A stretch of 64,000 bases of DNA from Ktedonobacteria bacterium brp13 (GCA_015099395.1 AP024096.1:5394001-5458000); one strand, 5' to 3'. Shown: positions 8,872 to 18,993, counted from the stretch's first letter. The notes: generated by a model not told the origin, from the sequence alone. Made by a program: numbers and translations.

Positions 8872-11310
8872 ATGCCTATAGACGATCAAAAAGATCTGCA
8901 GAATGGATTTTATGCGCAATCATCTGAAAATAATAATCGAGCTGCCTATCTATCCACTCGCGCTACATACGACGCGCAGAGAACTCCCGAAGCGTCTGGC
9001 AACCGCGCAATCGGTGAACGTCACAGACCAACGACAACTAGAGACATCGATAAACGGCTGCTATTCCAGCAGCGCCGCAAGCGCGTCAACCGCGTGCTGA
9101 TGCGTAAGCGATACAATAATCGCAACCAGAATCACACACTGAGCCGAGTTGCAACAACATTAGTCATACTCCTGGCCGTCCTGGTGGTCATCTTATCAGG
9201 TAGTGGCGGAGGCGCATTTGCCTACTATCAATCCCAGCTACCAATCCTGAATAAGATCGCATCACACTCATTATTTCAGACTACCCGTATTTATGATCGC
9301 AATGGAAAGCTACTCTACCAACTCTATGATCATAGTGATGGTCATGGACGGCGTACCTATGTAGACTTTGCCAACATTCCCAACAACTTGATTAACGCAA
9401 CGATTGCCATTGAAGACCATTCTTTCTGGCAGAACTCCGGCATCGACTACACAGGTATCGCACGGGCAGTCATCGCGAACGCCAACGGAGTCCGTGAAGG
9501 TGGTAGTACAATCACCCAGGAGTTGATCAAGATCCAGTTCTTCTCTAACACGTTGAATGATCGTACACCGCAACTGAAAGCACAGGAGGCGGTACTGGCA
9601 ATAGGTCTCACACGGCAATACTCCAAAGCGAAGATTATGGAGATGTACCTCAATACTGTCTTCTATGGGGATAACAACTATGGTGTTGAGGCTGCGGCTC
9701 AAGACTACTTCAACCTGAAACCAAAGTGCAATAGTAAAGGGCAATGCATCCCAGCCATCGCCCAACTTGACCTGGCACAGGCCTCCCTGATCGCAGGACT
9801 ACCACAGAGTCCATCGCTCTACATGCCCTTTGCGAACAAAGAGGAAGCGTTGAAACGCCAGACAGAGGTCCTGGACAATATGGTCAGTCAGCATATGATT
9901 ACGTCCGTCCAGGAGAATCAGGCGGAAAAAGAGATGCAGAACTATAAGTTCAAGCCCTCGCCAGTCGTCCTCAACGCACCACACTTTGTCAACTACCTCA
10001 TCGACACTATCTTAATCCCACTCTTTGGTGCCGCAAACCTGGAGAACGGTGGCTATAGCATCTATACGACACTCGACCTGGATCTAGAGCGGGAAGTCGA
10101 AGCGATCTCCAAAAAGTGGATTGAGACCAACGCCATGGATTCATATGGCGAGTCGAATCTCAGGGTCAACTATAATCTGAATAACGCGGCGGTTGTGGTA
10201 CAAGATCCTAAAACCGGTGAGATATTAGCTATGGATGGGAGTGTCGACTATAATAGTATCGATCTCAAAGTAAATGGTCAGTTTAACTCGGCTGTCGATG
10301 CTATACGCCAGCCAGGTTCATCGTTTAAACCATTCGTGTACGCAACCGCCTTCGAGAAAGGCTGGTATCCAGGGATGGTTATCCCTGATGTGCAAACGAC
10401 GTTCCCAAATGGGCAGACACCATACGCCCCACCCAACTATGATGGCAGATTCCATGGGGCAACCTTAACAGCACGCTATGCGATCGCAAACTCGTACAAT
10501 ATCCCAGCCATCGATGCCCTTGAGTTCGCAGGCATCCCTGATGTACTCACCACTGCCGGTCGTATGGGCCTTCCCAACGTCGCCGCAACACCGAAAAGTA
10601 AGCAGGGTCCCGCTATGGCGCTGGGTACCTCTGGAGAGTCACTCCTCAATATGACCGGAGCCTATTCGGTATTCGCAGACGGCGGAGTGCGTATGCCACA
10701 AACATCGGTGTTGCGTATCGATGATAATCAGGGTAATACAATCTATCAATTACCTCCTCCGGGCAAACGCGGAGAGCGAGTGCTACGCGCGGATGTCGCG
10801 TATCTGGTCACCAGTATGATTTCAGATGTGAATGCGCGTCACCAGGAGTTCGCGCCCGGTAACCCGTTAGAGTTGGATCGGCCAGTCGCAGCAAAAACAG
10901 GTACAACAGATAACTTTGTCGACAACTGGACCATGGGCTATACACCCAATATTACCGTTGGCGTCTGGGCTGGCAATAGCGACAACTCGCCAATGGCGAA
11001 TAATTCCATTGGTATCACAGGCGCAGGCCCGATCTGGCACGATGTTATGACCTGGGCCGATCAGCACTACCACTTTCCAATCGAGGATTTCGCCAAACCG
11101 GCAGACGTTGTCCAGGCAGCGCTCTCCAAGACGACTGGTCTCGCTCCTGCAGCCGGTGATGGCATCAACTACGATTGGGTCATCAACGGTCAGCAACCGA
11201 CAATCGTAGGCAGCAACTCCTACACAACACCAACGCAACCCAAAAGACTGGGGCTACCCGTGACACCTCCAGGCCAAAATGGAGGTCCACCACTGACCCC
11301 TACACAATAA
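8872..11310 (+). CDS. Class A penicillin-binding protein (glycosyltransferase and transpeptidase)
   Basis: A bifunctional peptidoglycan synthase of 812 residues. The order is a basic cytoplasmic tail, one membrane anchor (TTLVILLAVLVVILSGSGGGAFAYY, about residues 92-117), a glycosyltransferase 51 domain with the catalytic EDHSFWQNSGID motif and the GGSTITQEL motif, then a transpeptidase domain with SxxK (GSSFKPF), SxN (NSYNIPA) and KTG (AKTGTTDNF). The tail after ~760 is Pro/Gly/Thr-rich. The ATG at 8872 is chosen because AGGAAGG lies 8 bases upstream. All catalytic residues are present. It probably builds cell wall at the outer face of the membrane. Confidence 0.93.
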   Translation: MPIDDQKDLQNGFYAQSSENNNRAAYLSTRATYDAQRTPEASGNRAIGERHRPTTTRDIDKRLLFQQRRKRVNRVLMRKRYNNRNQNHTLSRVATTLVILLAVLVVILSGSGGGAFAYYQSQLPILNKIASHSLFQTTRIYDRNGKLLYQLYDHSDGHGRRTYVDFANIPNNLINATIAIEDHSFWQNSGIDYTGIARAVIANANGVREGGSTITQELIKIQFFSNTLNDRTPQLKAQEAVLAIGLTRQYSKAKIMEMYLNTVFYGDNNYGVEAAAQDYFNLKPKCNSKGQCIPAIAQLDLAQASLIAGLPQSPSLYMPFANKEEALKRQTEVLDNMVSQHMITSVQENQAEKEMQNYKFKPSPVVLNAPHFVNYLIDTILIPLFGAANLENGGYSIYTTLDLDLEREVEAISKKWIETNAMDSYGESNLRVNYNLNNAAVVVQDPKTGEILAMDGSVDYNSIDLKVNGQFNSAVDAIRQPGSSFKPFVYATAFEKGWYPGMVIPDVQTTFPNGQTPYAPPNYDGRFHGATLTARYAIANSYNIPAIDALEFAGIPDVLTTAGRMGLPNVAATPKSKQGPAMALGTSGESLLNMTGAYSVFADGGVRMPQTSVLRIDDNQGNTIYQLPPPGKRGERVLRADVAYLVTSMISDVNARHQEFAPGNPLELDRPVAAKTGTTDNFVDNWTMGYTPNITVGVWAGNSDNSPMANNSIGITGAGPIWHDVMTWADQHYHFPIEDFAKPADVVQAALSKTTGLAPAAGDGINYDWVINGQQPTIVGSNSYTTPTQPKRLGLPVTPPGQNGGPPLTPTQ

Positions 11311-11328
11311 CAGCAAGCATCGATGCCC

Positions 11329-11376
11329 ACCCCCGGGTTACCTTGTTCTCATTTTGCAGCAAGATGACCCGGGGGT
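11329..11376 (+). terminator. Terminator after the PBP gene
   Basis: ACCCCCGGGT (11329-11338) pairs with ACCCGGGGGT (11367-11376) around a 28-base loop, followed by the T-rich CTTGTATTATAT. It lies 19 bases after the stop codon. Confidence 0.65.
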
Positions 11377-11446
11377 CTTGTATTATATGGGAGAAAGCAA
11401 GTTTGCTACCATTCAGATAAGCTAGCCCAGAGCTACATAGTAAAGA

Positions 11447-11522
11447 CTAAGATCTTATTCCGAACACCAACGCGACTGGCGTCGCTAGTGCTCGCACACG
11501 CAGGTTTTCGGATAAGTAGTAA
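11447..11522. repeat. 75-bp interspersed repeat, copy 2
   Basis: Almost identical to the copy at 4012. It differs mainly near the left arm (CCGAACACC for CCGAAACCC). Its right end runs directly into the AAAGGAG ribosome site of the gene at 11534, so it forms that gene's leader. Confidence 0.8.
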
Positions 11523-11533
11523 AGGAGACCCTG

Positions 11534-12037
11534 ATGGGAGATCTATCCGAGCAGCAAAAAGAACAACTGCAACAAACATTCACCGATTCAGGCTTTCGCC
11601 CGCTGACTCGCACAGAACGGCGCAACATCTGGCTGCATGACTACGAGCAGCAGGATATTGCCCTGCAATCGTGGGCCAGATTGGTAGAGCAACAGGGAAT
11701 GGAGATCGAAGTTATGCTGCAGATGGAAGGACTCCTCATTTTCGGAACGATGGTCAGTACACGCTCGTACGCACAATTTTATATCAATCTGCACGAACAG
11801 ATGTACCGCAAACAGGAACCCGAGACAGCTGATTTCCTCCAGGAGTACTACACCGCCCTGATCCCACCCGATGATCAACCCGAGATCGGTCCTGAAGGGC
11901 TACCACTCATGATTCGCTACATCCATCTGCGCGATAGCACCATTATGAGCGCCGGTCACAAAGTCAAAGTCCCCTACTGGCGTGGCAAGATCAACCAGGT
12001 AGACGGTTTTGTCGTAGGTGCATCAGCCGAAGAGTAG
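11534..12037 (+). CDS. Hypothetical protein, 167 residues
   Basis: It starts at ATG 11534 after a strong AAAGGAG site placed directly after the 75-bp repeat. The product is soluble and acidic, with a helical N-terminal half (LSEQQKEQLQQTFTDSGF) and a more beta-rich end (VKVPYWRGKINQVDGFVVG). It has no Cys, signal peptide or membrane segment. I do not recognise the family. The PBP terminator and the repeat separate it from the PBP gene, so it is likely transcribed on its own. Confidence 0.7.
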   Translation: MGDLSEQQKEQLQQTFTDSGFRPLTRTERRNIWLHDYEQQDIALQSWARLVEQQGMEIEVMLQMEGLLIFGTMVSTRSYAQFYINLHEQMYRKQEPETADFLQEYYTALIPPDDQPEIGPEGLPLMIRYIHLRDSTIMSAGHKVKVPYWRGKINQVDGFVVGASAEE

Positions 12038-12319
12038 AAAAGTAAGCATAGATCAATGGGGGTACTTGTAGCCGTTTTCAATCTCATTCGTTACATTCCA
12101 CGAATGAGATTCGTCTGATTATGCGTATAGGTTAAAATGATGGTGTACGTGTAGTGTTGGCGCGGAATGGTACAGACTAGCATGGGTCAATATGATGATG
12201 TGGCGGGATGGTAATGGTAGTAATAGCAGTTTGACGAAAAAAATAAATGCGGACCGGGGAACGCACAGTCATCCCCCTCAAATAATGAATTTATAAGAAA
12301 ACGGAGCACACTCAATACT
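12038..12319. other. Intergenic region before gtrA
   Basis: About 280 bp. The arm TCTCATTCGT near 12089 faces ACGAATGAGA near 12101, giving a hairpin that may terminate the preceding gene. The rest is AT-rich and probably holds the promoter of the GtrA-like gene. Confidence 0.4.
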
Positions 12320-12943
12320 ATGGATCAATCTTTCGTACAAAGTAATGTTACTGAAATCCTTGATCCTTCACAAGAGATCGTGGAGGAGATAGTAGAGATC
12401 GTTGAGCAGGTTGCTCCGGCAAGCCCGACCCTGCCCAGCTATCATCCAACTTCGTGGGCCCTACTGAACACCGTGTTGGACCGCGTCGACGTTATTACAA
12501 ATGGGCGCGCAGGCTCACTCTACCAGTTCGCAACCTTCCTGGTATTTGGCGGCAGTACCGCTCTGGTAAATATGGCGATTGTCTATGTGGTCTTCTACCG
12601 CATGCAGATGCCGGCACTCACATCTGAAATACATAATTTAATCGCAATCGCCCTGGGCTGTGAAATTTCACTCACCTGCAACTTTTTCTTAAATGACAAT
12701 GTCACCTTCAAGCATATGCCGGGACGCTCACGTTCCCTGCTTGGTCGCTTCTGGCGTTTCCAGACAACTGGCATCGTTGGCACAATCCTCACTATTTTGA
12801 TTGAGTCAGGCTTAAGCGACTTCCTCCACCTGCCAGCCCTGGTTAGCACCGCAATAGCCATCGTCATGGTGCTATTCTATAATTTCTTTATGCAGTCCTT
12901 CTTCACCTACAGCAAAAATAAACAGGTCAAAGTCGCCGCCTAG
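12320..12943 (+). CDS. GtrA-like membrane protein
   Basis: 207 residues. An acidic N-terminal tail of ~65 residues precedes four membrane segments typical of the GtrA/DPMS family: FATFLVFGGSTALVNMAIVYVVFY, then a second around IHNLIAIALGCEISLTCNFFLND, a third in the IVGTILTILI region and a fourth in AIAIVMVLFYNFFM. The motif NFFLNDNVTF is characteristic. Family members help move lipid-linked sugars across the membrane or assist cell-surface polysaccharide synthesis. No glycosyltransferase partner is adjacent, so the substrate is unknown. The start has an ACGGAG site 14 bases upstream. Confidence 0.85.
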   Translation: MDQSFVQSNVTEILDPSQEIVEEIVEIVEQVAPASPTLPSYHPTSWALLNTVLDRVDVITNGRAGSLYQFATFLVFGGSTALVNMAIVYVVFYRMQMPALTSEIHNLIAIALGCEISLTCNFFLNDNVTFKHMPGRSRSLLGRFWRFQTTGIVGTILTILIESGLSDFLHLPALVSTAIAIVMVLFYNFFMQSFFTYSKNKQVKVAA

Positions 12944-12952
12944 TCAGATAAT

Positions 12953-13004
12953 AGAAAAGAGAGGGCGTGAGTAGCATATCTGCTAACGACGCTCTCTCTT
13001 TTCT
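12953..13004. terminator. Strong hairpin between gtrA and udg
   Basis: A 16-base arm AGAAAAGAGAGGGCGT (12953-12968) pairs with ACGCTCTCTCTTTTCT (12989-13004) with one mismatch, followed by ATTTTG. It is A-rich on the left and T-rich on the right, so it can terminate both convergent genes. Confidence 0.8.
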
Positions 13005-13047
13005 ATTTTGTGCTGGAATCGTGGGAATACCTATCTCTTCAGTAGAA

Positions 13048-13707
13048 TCAGAAGAGTGAAAGTTGCTGTGGTGGTTCCTCATGCTTCTGAGCAGGCTTTG
13101 CTGGCTTCGGCTGATTGCCACTACGCGTGGAGGCCTCAGCAGCCATACGATCAGCCTCAGCGACAATGAGAGGGATCTTTTTGAAGTCTTGCCGGATGGC
13201 ATCTTTCAGGCTCGCTTGATGCAGACCAGCGGCAGGATGGTACATAGCGATGCAGATATAGCCATCTTTTTTGCGCGCACGGCCATGAATAACGCTGATA
13301 CGTTCGTTACCAAAGAACTTCGTCATCGAGAAGCGACCGAGCGTGACAATCACCTGGGGTTGGATTGCTGCGATCTGTCGATCCAGATAATCATCACAGG
13401 CTGCTATCTCATCCTGCTCAGGATCGCGGTTATTGGGGGGACGACACTTTACAACATTGGTAATGAAGACATCTGAGCGTTTCAGACTGATACTTGCCAG
13501 CAATTCATCAAGAAACTGGCCAGCCGGCCCAACAAACGGGCGGCCTTGTTTATCCTCATGATAGCCAGGACCTTCGCCAATAAATAAGATCTTCGCGGTT
13601 GGCGTTCCTTCACCCGGCACAGCCCTGGTCCGACCATTACAGAGTTTACACTTCGCGCAGGTAGAGACTTCGAGCGCTACCTCTTTTAGTATCTCCTCTG
13701 ACGACAT
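13048..13707 (-). CDS. Uracil-DNA glycosylase, Fe-S type (family 4 or 5-like)
   Basis: 219 residues. It removes uracil from DNA to start base excision repair. Family signs are the N-terminal CxxCxxC cluster (CAKCKLC), the active-site region GEGPGYHEDKQGRPFVGPAG, a third cluster Cys in NVVKCRPPNNRDP, a fourth in AACDDYL, and the C-terminal motif YHPAAGLH. These match the [4Fe-4S] family-4 type. The last ~30 residues are a Lys/Pro/Gln-rich tail ending in QQLSLF. That ending resembles clamp-binding peptides (Q-x-x-L-x-L-F), which is an inference. The gene is alone between convergent and upstream terminators. Confidence 0.9.
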   Translation of the reverse strand: MSSEEILKEVALEVSTCAKCKLCNGRTRAVPGEGTPTAKILFIGEGPGYHEDKQGRPFVGPAGQFLDELLASISLKRSDVFITNVVKCRPPNNRDPEQDEIAACDDYLDRQIAAIQPQVIVTLGRFSMTKFFGNERISVIHGRARKKDGYICIAMYHPAAGLHQASLKDAIRQDFKKIPLIVAEADRMAAEASTRSGNQPKPAKPAQKHEEPPQQLSLF

Positions 13708-13756
13708 TGCACATTACCCCTTTTCCATACCGTTGACAAAAATGAGGCTCCTAAAA

Positions 13757-13784
13757 GTTAAGGCGACCATATGGTCGCCTTAAC
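13757..13784 (-). terminator. Perfect 28-bp palindrome ending the pnp unit
   Basis: GTTAAGGCGACCAT followed by its exact complement ATGGTCGCCTTAAC. On the minus strand it lies 27 bases after the pnp stop and is followed by TTTTAGG, so it is a factor-independent terminator for pnp, upstream of udg. Confidence 0.8.
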
Positions 13785-13810
13785 CTATTATGCATCTATA
13801 ATACTACTTT

Positions 13811-16267
13811 TTACCAGCGACGGTCAGGACGCTGCCCATAATTCCCATCACGACGAGGAGCATTATTCGGGCGTCCACCAGGGCCACCGGGGCCGCCAGT
13901 CATGGGACGGCGCTGACCGAAACTGCTACCGCCGCGGTCACCACCACCATAGCTGCCGCCGCGATCTCGGTCGCCGCCGTAGCCGCCACGATCTCGACCA
14001 CCGCCCATACCACCGCGGTCGCCATAGCCACCACGGTCGCCGCCGTAGCCGCCACGATCTCGACCACCACCCATACCTCCACGGTCACGATCACCATAGC
14101 CGCCGGGTCCACGACCGGGACCACCACGACCACCACGACTGTTACGCTCGCTCTCCAACTCTGCCGGCGAAGGCATCTCACCACTCAACGCAGCACGGCG
14201 GGAGAGATTGACACGTCCCTGACCATCAACCTCGATCACCATCACAGTGATCTCGTCTCCAATTGAGACAACATCCTCAGGACGCGTAACCTGGTAGTCA
14301 GCCAGTTGTGACGTACGCACAAGACCCTCTTTACCTGGCAGGATCTCAACAAAACAACCAAACTCAACAATACGGCGTACCGTACCGGTATAGATGTGAC
14401 CAACCTCGACCTCTTCGGTCAGAGCACGCACAGCATCCATCGCACGTTGCATCGACTCGCCAGAAGTAGCTGAGATATTCACTGAGCCATCATCCTCGAT
14501 ATCGAGCTTGGCACCACTATCATCCTGGATCTTACGGATCGTCTTACCGCCTGGGCCGATGACAGCACCGATCTTGTCTGGATTAATTTTCAATGTCTGG
14601 ATACGGGGGGCAAAACCAGAGAGCTCCTCACGAGGCGCATCAATGGCATCCAGCATCTTCTCCATAATGAACATACGACCCTCATGAGCCTGCTCAAGAG
14701 CCTGCTCCATGATCTCGTATGTGATGCCCTTCACCTTAATATCCATCTGGAGCGCAGTCACGCCATCAGCGGTACCAGCGACCTTGAAGTCCATATCACC
14801 CAGCGCATCTTCGATACCCTGAATATCAGACATCACAGCCCACTTGCCTGCACGCTCACCCTCACCAGTGATCAGCCCCATCGCCACACCAGCAACAGGA
14901 GCATGGATCGGCACACCAGCATCCATCAGAGCCAGCGTCGTACCACAGACGGAACCCATCGAGGTCGAACCATTGGACGACAGAATATCAGAGACCGCAC
15001 GAATGGTATAAGGGAACTCGCCCTGTGAAGGAAGAACCGCGGAGACCGCACGCTCAGCCAGAGCACCATGACCGATCTCACGACGGCCTGGACCACGCAT
15101 CGGGCGACTCTCACCGGTTGAATAAGGAGGGAAGTTATAGTGGTGCATAAAACGCTTGTTCTCGTTAGCACCCAGGCCATCCAGAATCTGCTCATCACCG
15201 GGAGAACCCAGCGTCACAGTACTCAATACCTGCGTCTGACCTCGTGTAAAGAGAGCAGAACCATGTGCACGCGGCAACAGACCAACCTCACAACTGATAG
15301 GGCGAATGGTCTTCAGATCACGACCATCGACACGTATACCATTGTCAAGGATATTGCTGCGCACATACGACTTCAGTTCTTTCTCATAGAAGCCGATAAT
15401 CTCTTTCAAGCGCTCAGGATATTCCTCACTGAACTGCGCAACCAGAGCCTCTTGCACCTGACTTAGAGCCTCAGCACGCGACGCCTTATCGCTGTTCGTG
15501 ACAGCCGCATCAAAGCGAGGGAACACGAACGCACGTACCTTCGCATGCAGTTCCTCATCGGCCTGAGCCGGAACGAACTCACGCTTGGCACGGTTCACAG
15601 ACTGAACCAGCCGCTCCTGCATCTTAATAATATCTTGCAGGGCCTCATGACCAAAGCGGACGGACTCCAGCATCAGAGCCTCTGGCAGCTCTTTCGCACC
15701 GGCCTCAACCATCATCACAGCATCGGAAGTACCAGCGATCGCCAGGTCCAAGCGGCTCTGTCCAGTCTGAGACTCAAGTGGATTAATGACCAGTTGATCA
15801 TCAACATAGCCAACGCGTACAGCACCGACAGGGCCAGCGAAGGGAATGTCAGAGATGCTCAACGCAGCTGACGCACCAACGATACCGAGGATATCATAGT
15901 CATTTTCCTGATCAGAAGAGAGGACAGTGATAACGACCTGAACGTCGTTGCGGTAACCTTTGGGGAAGAGAGGGCGTAAAGGACGATCAACAAGACGGCA
16001 GGTAAGGATCGCATGCTCTGTAGCGCGACCTTCGCGTTTGATAAAACCGCCAGGAATCTTACCAGCGGCATACATACGCTCTTCAACATCAACGGTAAGG
16101 GGAAAAAAATCGATACCCTCACGAGGCTCATTACTTCCAACAACAGTGGCAAGGATAACAGTGTCGCCATAACGCACAATCACTGCGCCACTAGCCTGTT
16201 CTGCTACTCGGCCAGCCTCAATACTCAATACTCGACCGCCGATAACAGCTTCTTGACGGTGAATCAT
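13811..16267 (-). CDS. pnp: Polynucleotide phosphorylase with RGG-rich tail
   Basis: 818 residues from ATG 16267, which follows GGAGGAATT. PNPase degrades RNA 3' to 5' using phosphate. Two RNase PH-like domains flank an all-helical linker; the second carries [10 protein letters not shown]-type sequence ([11 protein letters not shown]) and the catalytic [19 protein letters not shown] region. A KH domain ([16 protein letters not shown]) and an S1 domain ([20 protein letters not shown]) follow. The final ~105 residues are an unusual low-complexity tail of [10 protein letters not shown]-like repeats ending in RPDRRW. It lies just after rpsO, the common bacterial order. Confidence 0.97.
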   Translation of the reverse strand: MIHRQEAVIGGRVLSIEAGRVAEQASGAVIVRYGDTVILATVVGSNEPREGIDFFPLTVDVEERMYAAGKIPGGFIKREGRATEHAILTCRLVDRPLRPLFPKGYRNDVQVVITVLSSDQENDYDILGIVGASAALSISDIPFAGPVGAVRVGYVDDQLVINPLESQTGQSRLDLAIAGTSDAVMMVEAGAKELPEALMLESVRFGHEALQDIIKMQERLVQSVNRAKREFVPAQADEELHAKVRAFVFPRFDAAVTNSDKASRAEALSQVQEALVAQFSEEYPERLKEIIGFYEKELKSYVRSNILDNGIRVDGRDLKTIRPISCEVGLLPRAHGSALFTRGQTQVLSTVTLGSPGDEQILDGLGANENKRFMHHYNFPPYSTGESRPMRGPGRREIGHGALAERAVSAVLPSQGEFPYTIRAVSDILSSNGSTSMGSVCGTTLALMDAGVPIHAPVAGVAMGLITGEGERAGKWAVMSDIQGIEDALGDMDFKVAGTADGVTALQMDIKVKGITYEIMEQALEQAHEGRMFIMEKMLDAIDAPREELSGFAPRIQTLKINPDKIGAVIGPGGKTIRKIQDDSGAKLDIEDDGSVNISATSGESMQRAMDAVRALTEEVEVGHIYTGTVRRIVEFGCFVEILPGKEGLVRTSQLADYQVTRPEDVVSIGDEITVMVIEVDGQGRVNLSRRAALSGEMPSPAELESERNSRGGRGGPGRGPGGYGDRDRGGMGGGRDRGGYGGDRGGYGDRGGMGGGRDRGGYGGDRDRGGSYGGGDRGGSSFGQRRPMTGGPGGPGGRPNNAPRRDGNYGQRPDRRW

Positions 16268-16761
16268 AATTCCTCCGAAAAACCGCACCCTATGGTATCA
16301 CAACCATCTACCCTGGAATCTTCACTAAGAGCCACAGCAAACTCAAACCTCTGTGCTCTTGATCTCAAAATTGGGTGCAACTACTTACTCTTGTTCTTAT
16401 ACATATAAAGGTACTACGGCAATGTGTGTTTGTGAACAAACCTCAAATGTGTGTGTGAGTACGCTACAACAATCAGCCTCGTCTGCCTGCCTTGTCCTGT
16501 CGACCTATCTTGTTTACCCGTAGCTTTGCATGCCCGTGTGTGATCATGTACTTTTGTGTACGTTCCCTTGCGTCTGTGTGTGGAGAATACCCTCTGTCCT
16601 GGTTACGTCTCTCGTTCTTCTCGTTCTCAGTAACAACCAACAGTCTGTATAATGATCAAAGTGGAGAAAAATGGAGCAGCGGTCGGGCAATACGTACGGC
16701 GCTTGCCATGCTGCGCCGACCGCATCCACAGTATCTTTCGACACTGGACGGGAATGGACTA
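16268..16761 (-). promoter_or_regulatory. rpsO-pnp intergenic region with hairpin
   Basis: About 490 bp between rpsO and pnp without a gene. Close to rpsO, GCGGTCGG (16679-16686) pairs with CCGACCGC (16715-16722) around an inner GGCGC/GCGCC stem. In many bacteria a hairpin at this place is the RNase III processing and pnp autoregulation site; that role here is inferred. The part near pnp is T/G-rich on the plus strand and probably includes a second promoter. Confidence 0.5.
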
Positions 16762-17049
16762 CTATCGGCGTGAGCCAATTCTTGAGCGCAGTCCAAGTTT
16801 CGCAATCAGAGCGCGGTAACGCTCCGGGCTTTTCGTGCTAAGATATGTAAGCAGGCGTCGGCGTTGCCCAACTAACATCAACAAACCCCGACGTGAATGG
16901 AGGTCGTGCTTATGAATCTTAAGATGCTCTGTGAGCTGATTAATACGGCTTGTCAGAATAGTGATCTGAACTTCAGGAGAACCGGTATCGGTCTCGTGCA
17001 CGCGGGAATCAGCAATAAGTTCTGCTTTTTCTTCTACTGTTAATGCCAC
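16762..17049 (-). CDS. rpsO: 30S ribosomal protein S15
   Basis: 95 residues, the usual size being 88-90. S15 binds 16S rRNA early in small-subunit assembly. The family signature is clear: [54 protein letters not shown] start is used at 17049, with GGAGGTG upstream at rather long spacing. The C-terminus is extended by a few basic residues (GSRR). It is followed by pnp. Confidence 0.97.
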   Translation of the reverse strand: MALTVEEKAELIADSRVHETDTGSPEVQITILTSRINQLTEHLKIHKHDLHSRRGLLMLVGQRRRLLTYLSTKSPERYRALIAKLGLRSRIGSRR

Positions 17050-17200
17050 GCTTCTAATTCACCTCCAGTATAGGGTAAAAATCGTTCTATACCACGCTGC
17101 CACATGTTGTGCAACGGCGTAGATGTATGCCAGGTAGTTTATTTACCACCGCATTATAACATGGATACTTCGGGGGCGCAATGAATCAACGCCACTACAG

Positions 17201-17240
17201 AAAAGGGGACATCGGGAGTCGAAGACCCCCGGATGTCCCC
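17201..17240 (-). terminator. Terminator of the rplJ-rplL unit
   Basis: Read on the minus strand, GGGGACATCCGGGGG pairs with the arm CTCCCGATGTCCCC, followed by TTTTCTG. It lies 56 bases after the rplL stop. Confidence 0.8.
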
Positions 17241-17295
17241 GATATCTCCTGCTTGCGTATGCCATGCACGTGCAAGGTAAGGCAATTGGACCGTC

Positions 17296-17673
17296 TTACT
17301 TAACGGTAACTTTAGCACCGACCTCGGCCAACTTCGCTGCAATCTTGTCTGCCTCTTCCTTCGAGACAGCCTCTTTGATAGCTTTAGGGGCCTCGTCGAC
17401 GACTGCCTTTGCCTCTTTCAGGCCAAGACCGGTCAACTCACGAACAACTTTGATGACGTTGATCTTGTTAGGGCCAACCTCGGTCAGGACGGCGTCGAAC
17501 TCTGTCTTCTCTTCAACGACAGGAGCAGCAGCAGCCTCTGTAGGAGCAGCAACGGTAGCAACAGCAGCGGGAGCAGCGCTAACGCCCCACTTCTCTTGCA
17601 GGGTCTTGGTGAGCTCTACGAGCTCCAGAACGTTCAATTTCTCAATTTCGGCGATGATTGTGTCTAAAGCCAT
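17296..17673 (-). CDS. rplL: 50S ribosomal protein L7/L12
   Basis: 125 residues. The stalk protein recruits translation GTPases such as EF-Tu, encoded nearby at 29341. An N-terminal dimerisation helix pair ([25 protein letters not shown]) is followed by an Ala-rich hinge (~residues 33-52) and the conserved C-terminal domain with the GTPase-binding stretch [26 protein letters not shown]. The start has a GAGGAGG site. It follows rplJ by 22 bases in the same operon. Confidence 0.97.
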   Translation of the reverse strand: MALDTIIAEIEKLNVLELVELTKTLQEKWGVSAAPAAVATVAAPTEAAAAPVVEEKTEFDAVLTEVGPNKINVIKVVRELTGLGLKEAKAVVDEAPKAIKEAVSKEEADKIAAKLAEVGAKVTVK

Positions 17674-17695
17674 GATGGAGTCCTCCTCAGTATTT

Positions 17696-18235
17696 TTATT
17701 CAGCGGTAGCTCCGCTATTTAATTGTTCTGCACGGGCCTGGAAAATGTAAACCAGATCGCGTAATGGCGCGGAAAGTAAGCCATACGTCTGCGCGAGTGG
17801 TCCCTGAACGGTCCCCACGAGCTCGGCTTTAGACTGGTCTTTCCCACCTTTAATTTTGCTGATGTTCTCAACTTGTTCTGCGCTCAATGAGCGGCCACCA
17901 AGGATGGCGGACTTGAGAACAACAACTTTGGAAGTATTGACGTAATCAGCGACAGCTTTTGCAGCCGCGACCTCGTCATCATAACTAAAAGCGACAGCAG
18001 TCTGACCATTGAAGATTGCTTTGTCCACGTTAGCCATGTTATTACGCTCAGATGCTATACGCAGCAGCGTGTTCTTGGCAACATGAAACTCGATCTTAGC
18101 AGTACGCATTTTCTGGCGCAGATCATTCATGTCCTTAACGGACAGACCCTGAGTCTGCACAAGAATGGCAATGGTAGCACGGCCAAGCTTCTCTGTTAAC
18201 TCGTCGATTTTTTTGGCTTTTGCCTCTGTTGGCAT
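17696..18235 (-). CDS. rplJ: 50S ribosomal protein L10
   Basis: 179 residues. L10 anchors L7/L12 dimers on the 50S stalk. The N-terminal rRNA-binding domain is recognisable ([25 protein letters not shown], then [11 protein letters not shown]), as is the C-terminal helix that binds L7/L12 ([19 protein letters not shown]). It starts at ATG 18235 after AGGAGGAGAG. In most bacteria rplA lies directly upstream; here about 8.2 kb of foreign-looking DNA separates them, so rplJL must have its own promoter. Confidence 0.97.
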   Translation of the reverse strand: MPTEAKAKKIDELTEKLGRATIAILVQTQGLSVKDMNDLRQKMRTAKIEFHVAKNTLLRIASERNNMANVDKAIFNGQTAVAFSYDDEVAAAKAVADYVNTSKVVVLKSAILGGRSLSAEQVENISKIKGGKDQSKAELVGTVQGPLAQTYGLLSAPLRDLVYIFQARAEQLNSGATAE

Positions 18236-18239
18236 AAGG

Positions 18240-18430
18240 TGCTCTCCTCCTTTCCTGCTTTCTTCCCATTATTGCGTTAGCAAACATGCTTGCCCTTCCT
18301 AAAAAGGGCAATAAAAATACCCTCGATGCAGGCATCGAAGGCCGAAGAAAACCGCTATCGACCGAGCACAGCCACTTGTTTCACACATATCTACAGCCTG
18401 AGCCGATAGAACCGCATTGAAACGGACACG
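18240..18430 (-). promoter_or_regulatory. Probable L10 leader
   Basis: The leader upstream of rplJ is rich in paired segments. On the minus strand CCTTCGATGC pairs with GCATCGAGGG (around 18320-18340) and TTGCCCT pairs with AGGGCAA (around 18287-18312). In many bacteria the L10-L12 complex binds such a leader to repress its own translation. The placement fits; I did not verify the consensus kink-turn, so identity is inferred. Confidence 0.5.
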
Positions 18431-18680
18431 CACCATGGTCTAATAGTCATCTCCTCGGCAAGTTGCCCCATTGGGATGAGACACTTAGATGCCTGCTGGC
18501 ATGCTTGCTATCTTCGGTGATATATAAGATATCGCCTTTTTATTGGGCAGATCGCGTGCGCTTCCAATGATACAGTATCAAAGGAGGCAAACGATTCAGG
18601 AGTTTTCTATTTCTCAAAGAGGTTGCTTTTTACAACTTGTCTATCTTAACACAGGTTCAGCCATTTGTAAATAGCTGCAA

Positions 18681-18770
18681 CAGATAAGACAATAGTCCTT
18701 TGTTCAAGACAATGCAGCCTGATTACGCTCGCTATTTGTCCTACGTATGCTCATCAGGAAGTCTATTTTA
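18681..18770. repeat. Spacer module of the secreted-protein array, copy 1
   Basis: A sequence beginning AGATAAGACAATAGTCC and ending ATCAGGAAGTCTATTT. Versions recur before the genes at 20969, 22800 and 24459. This copy is shortest. It lies between the rplJ leader and the first array promoter, so it may be the ancestral flank. Confidence 0.75.
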
Positions 18771-18850
18771 AATGCAAATATGCATAAAAAAATATGCATT
18801 TCATTTATTTCACTTTCTACTATATATAAATATACTTATTAGCGGTTATT

Positions 18851-18886
18851 TATAATAATGTTACCGAGACGAAATAAATATTGCGT
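18851..18886 (+). promoter_or_regulatory. Array promoter 1: TATAAT plus palindrome
   Basis: TATAAT at 18851-18856 sits in a strongly AT-rich stretch. The near-palindrome ACGAAATAAATATTGCGT follows at 18869-18886, with one mismatch compared with the perfect versions upstream of the later genes. No good -35 box is seen. The 5' UTR would be about 130 nt and contains a second inverted repeat (GTAAACCAGTT and AACTGATTTAC). Confidence 0.55.
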
Positions 18887-18993
18887 ACGGAACGTTAGCA
18901 GTAAACCAGTTTTTTTATCGTAAGAAAATCAACTGATTTACGCATAAAGTGAAATAAAATGCATAGCACAAATTTAGTTACGAAAGGTACAAA

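Noticed and set aside
13900-14184. Reverse or other-frame proteins over the pnp tail
   Set aside because: Val/Ala-rich shadows of the Gly/Arg repeat coding sequence.
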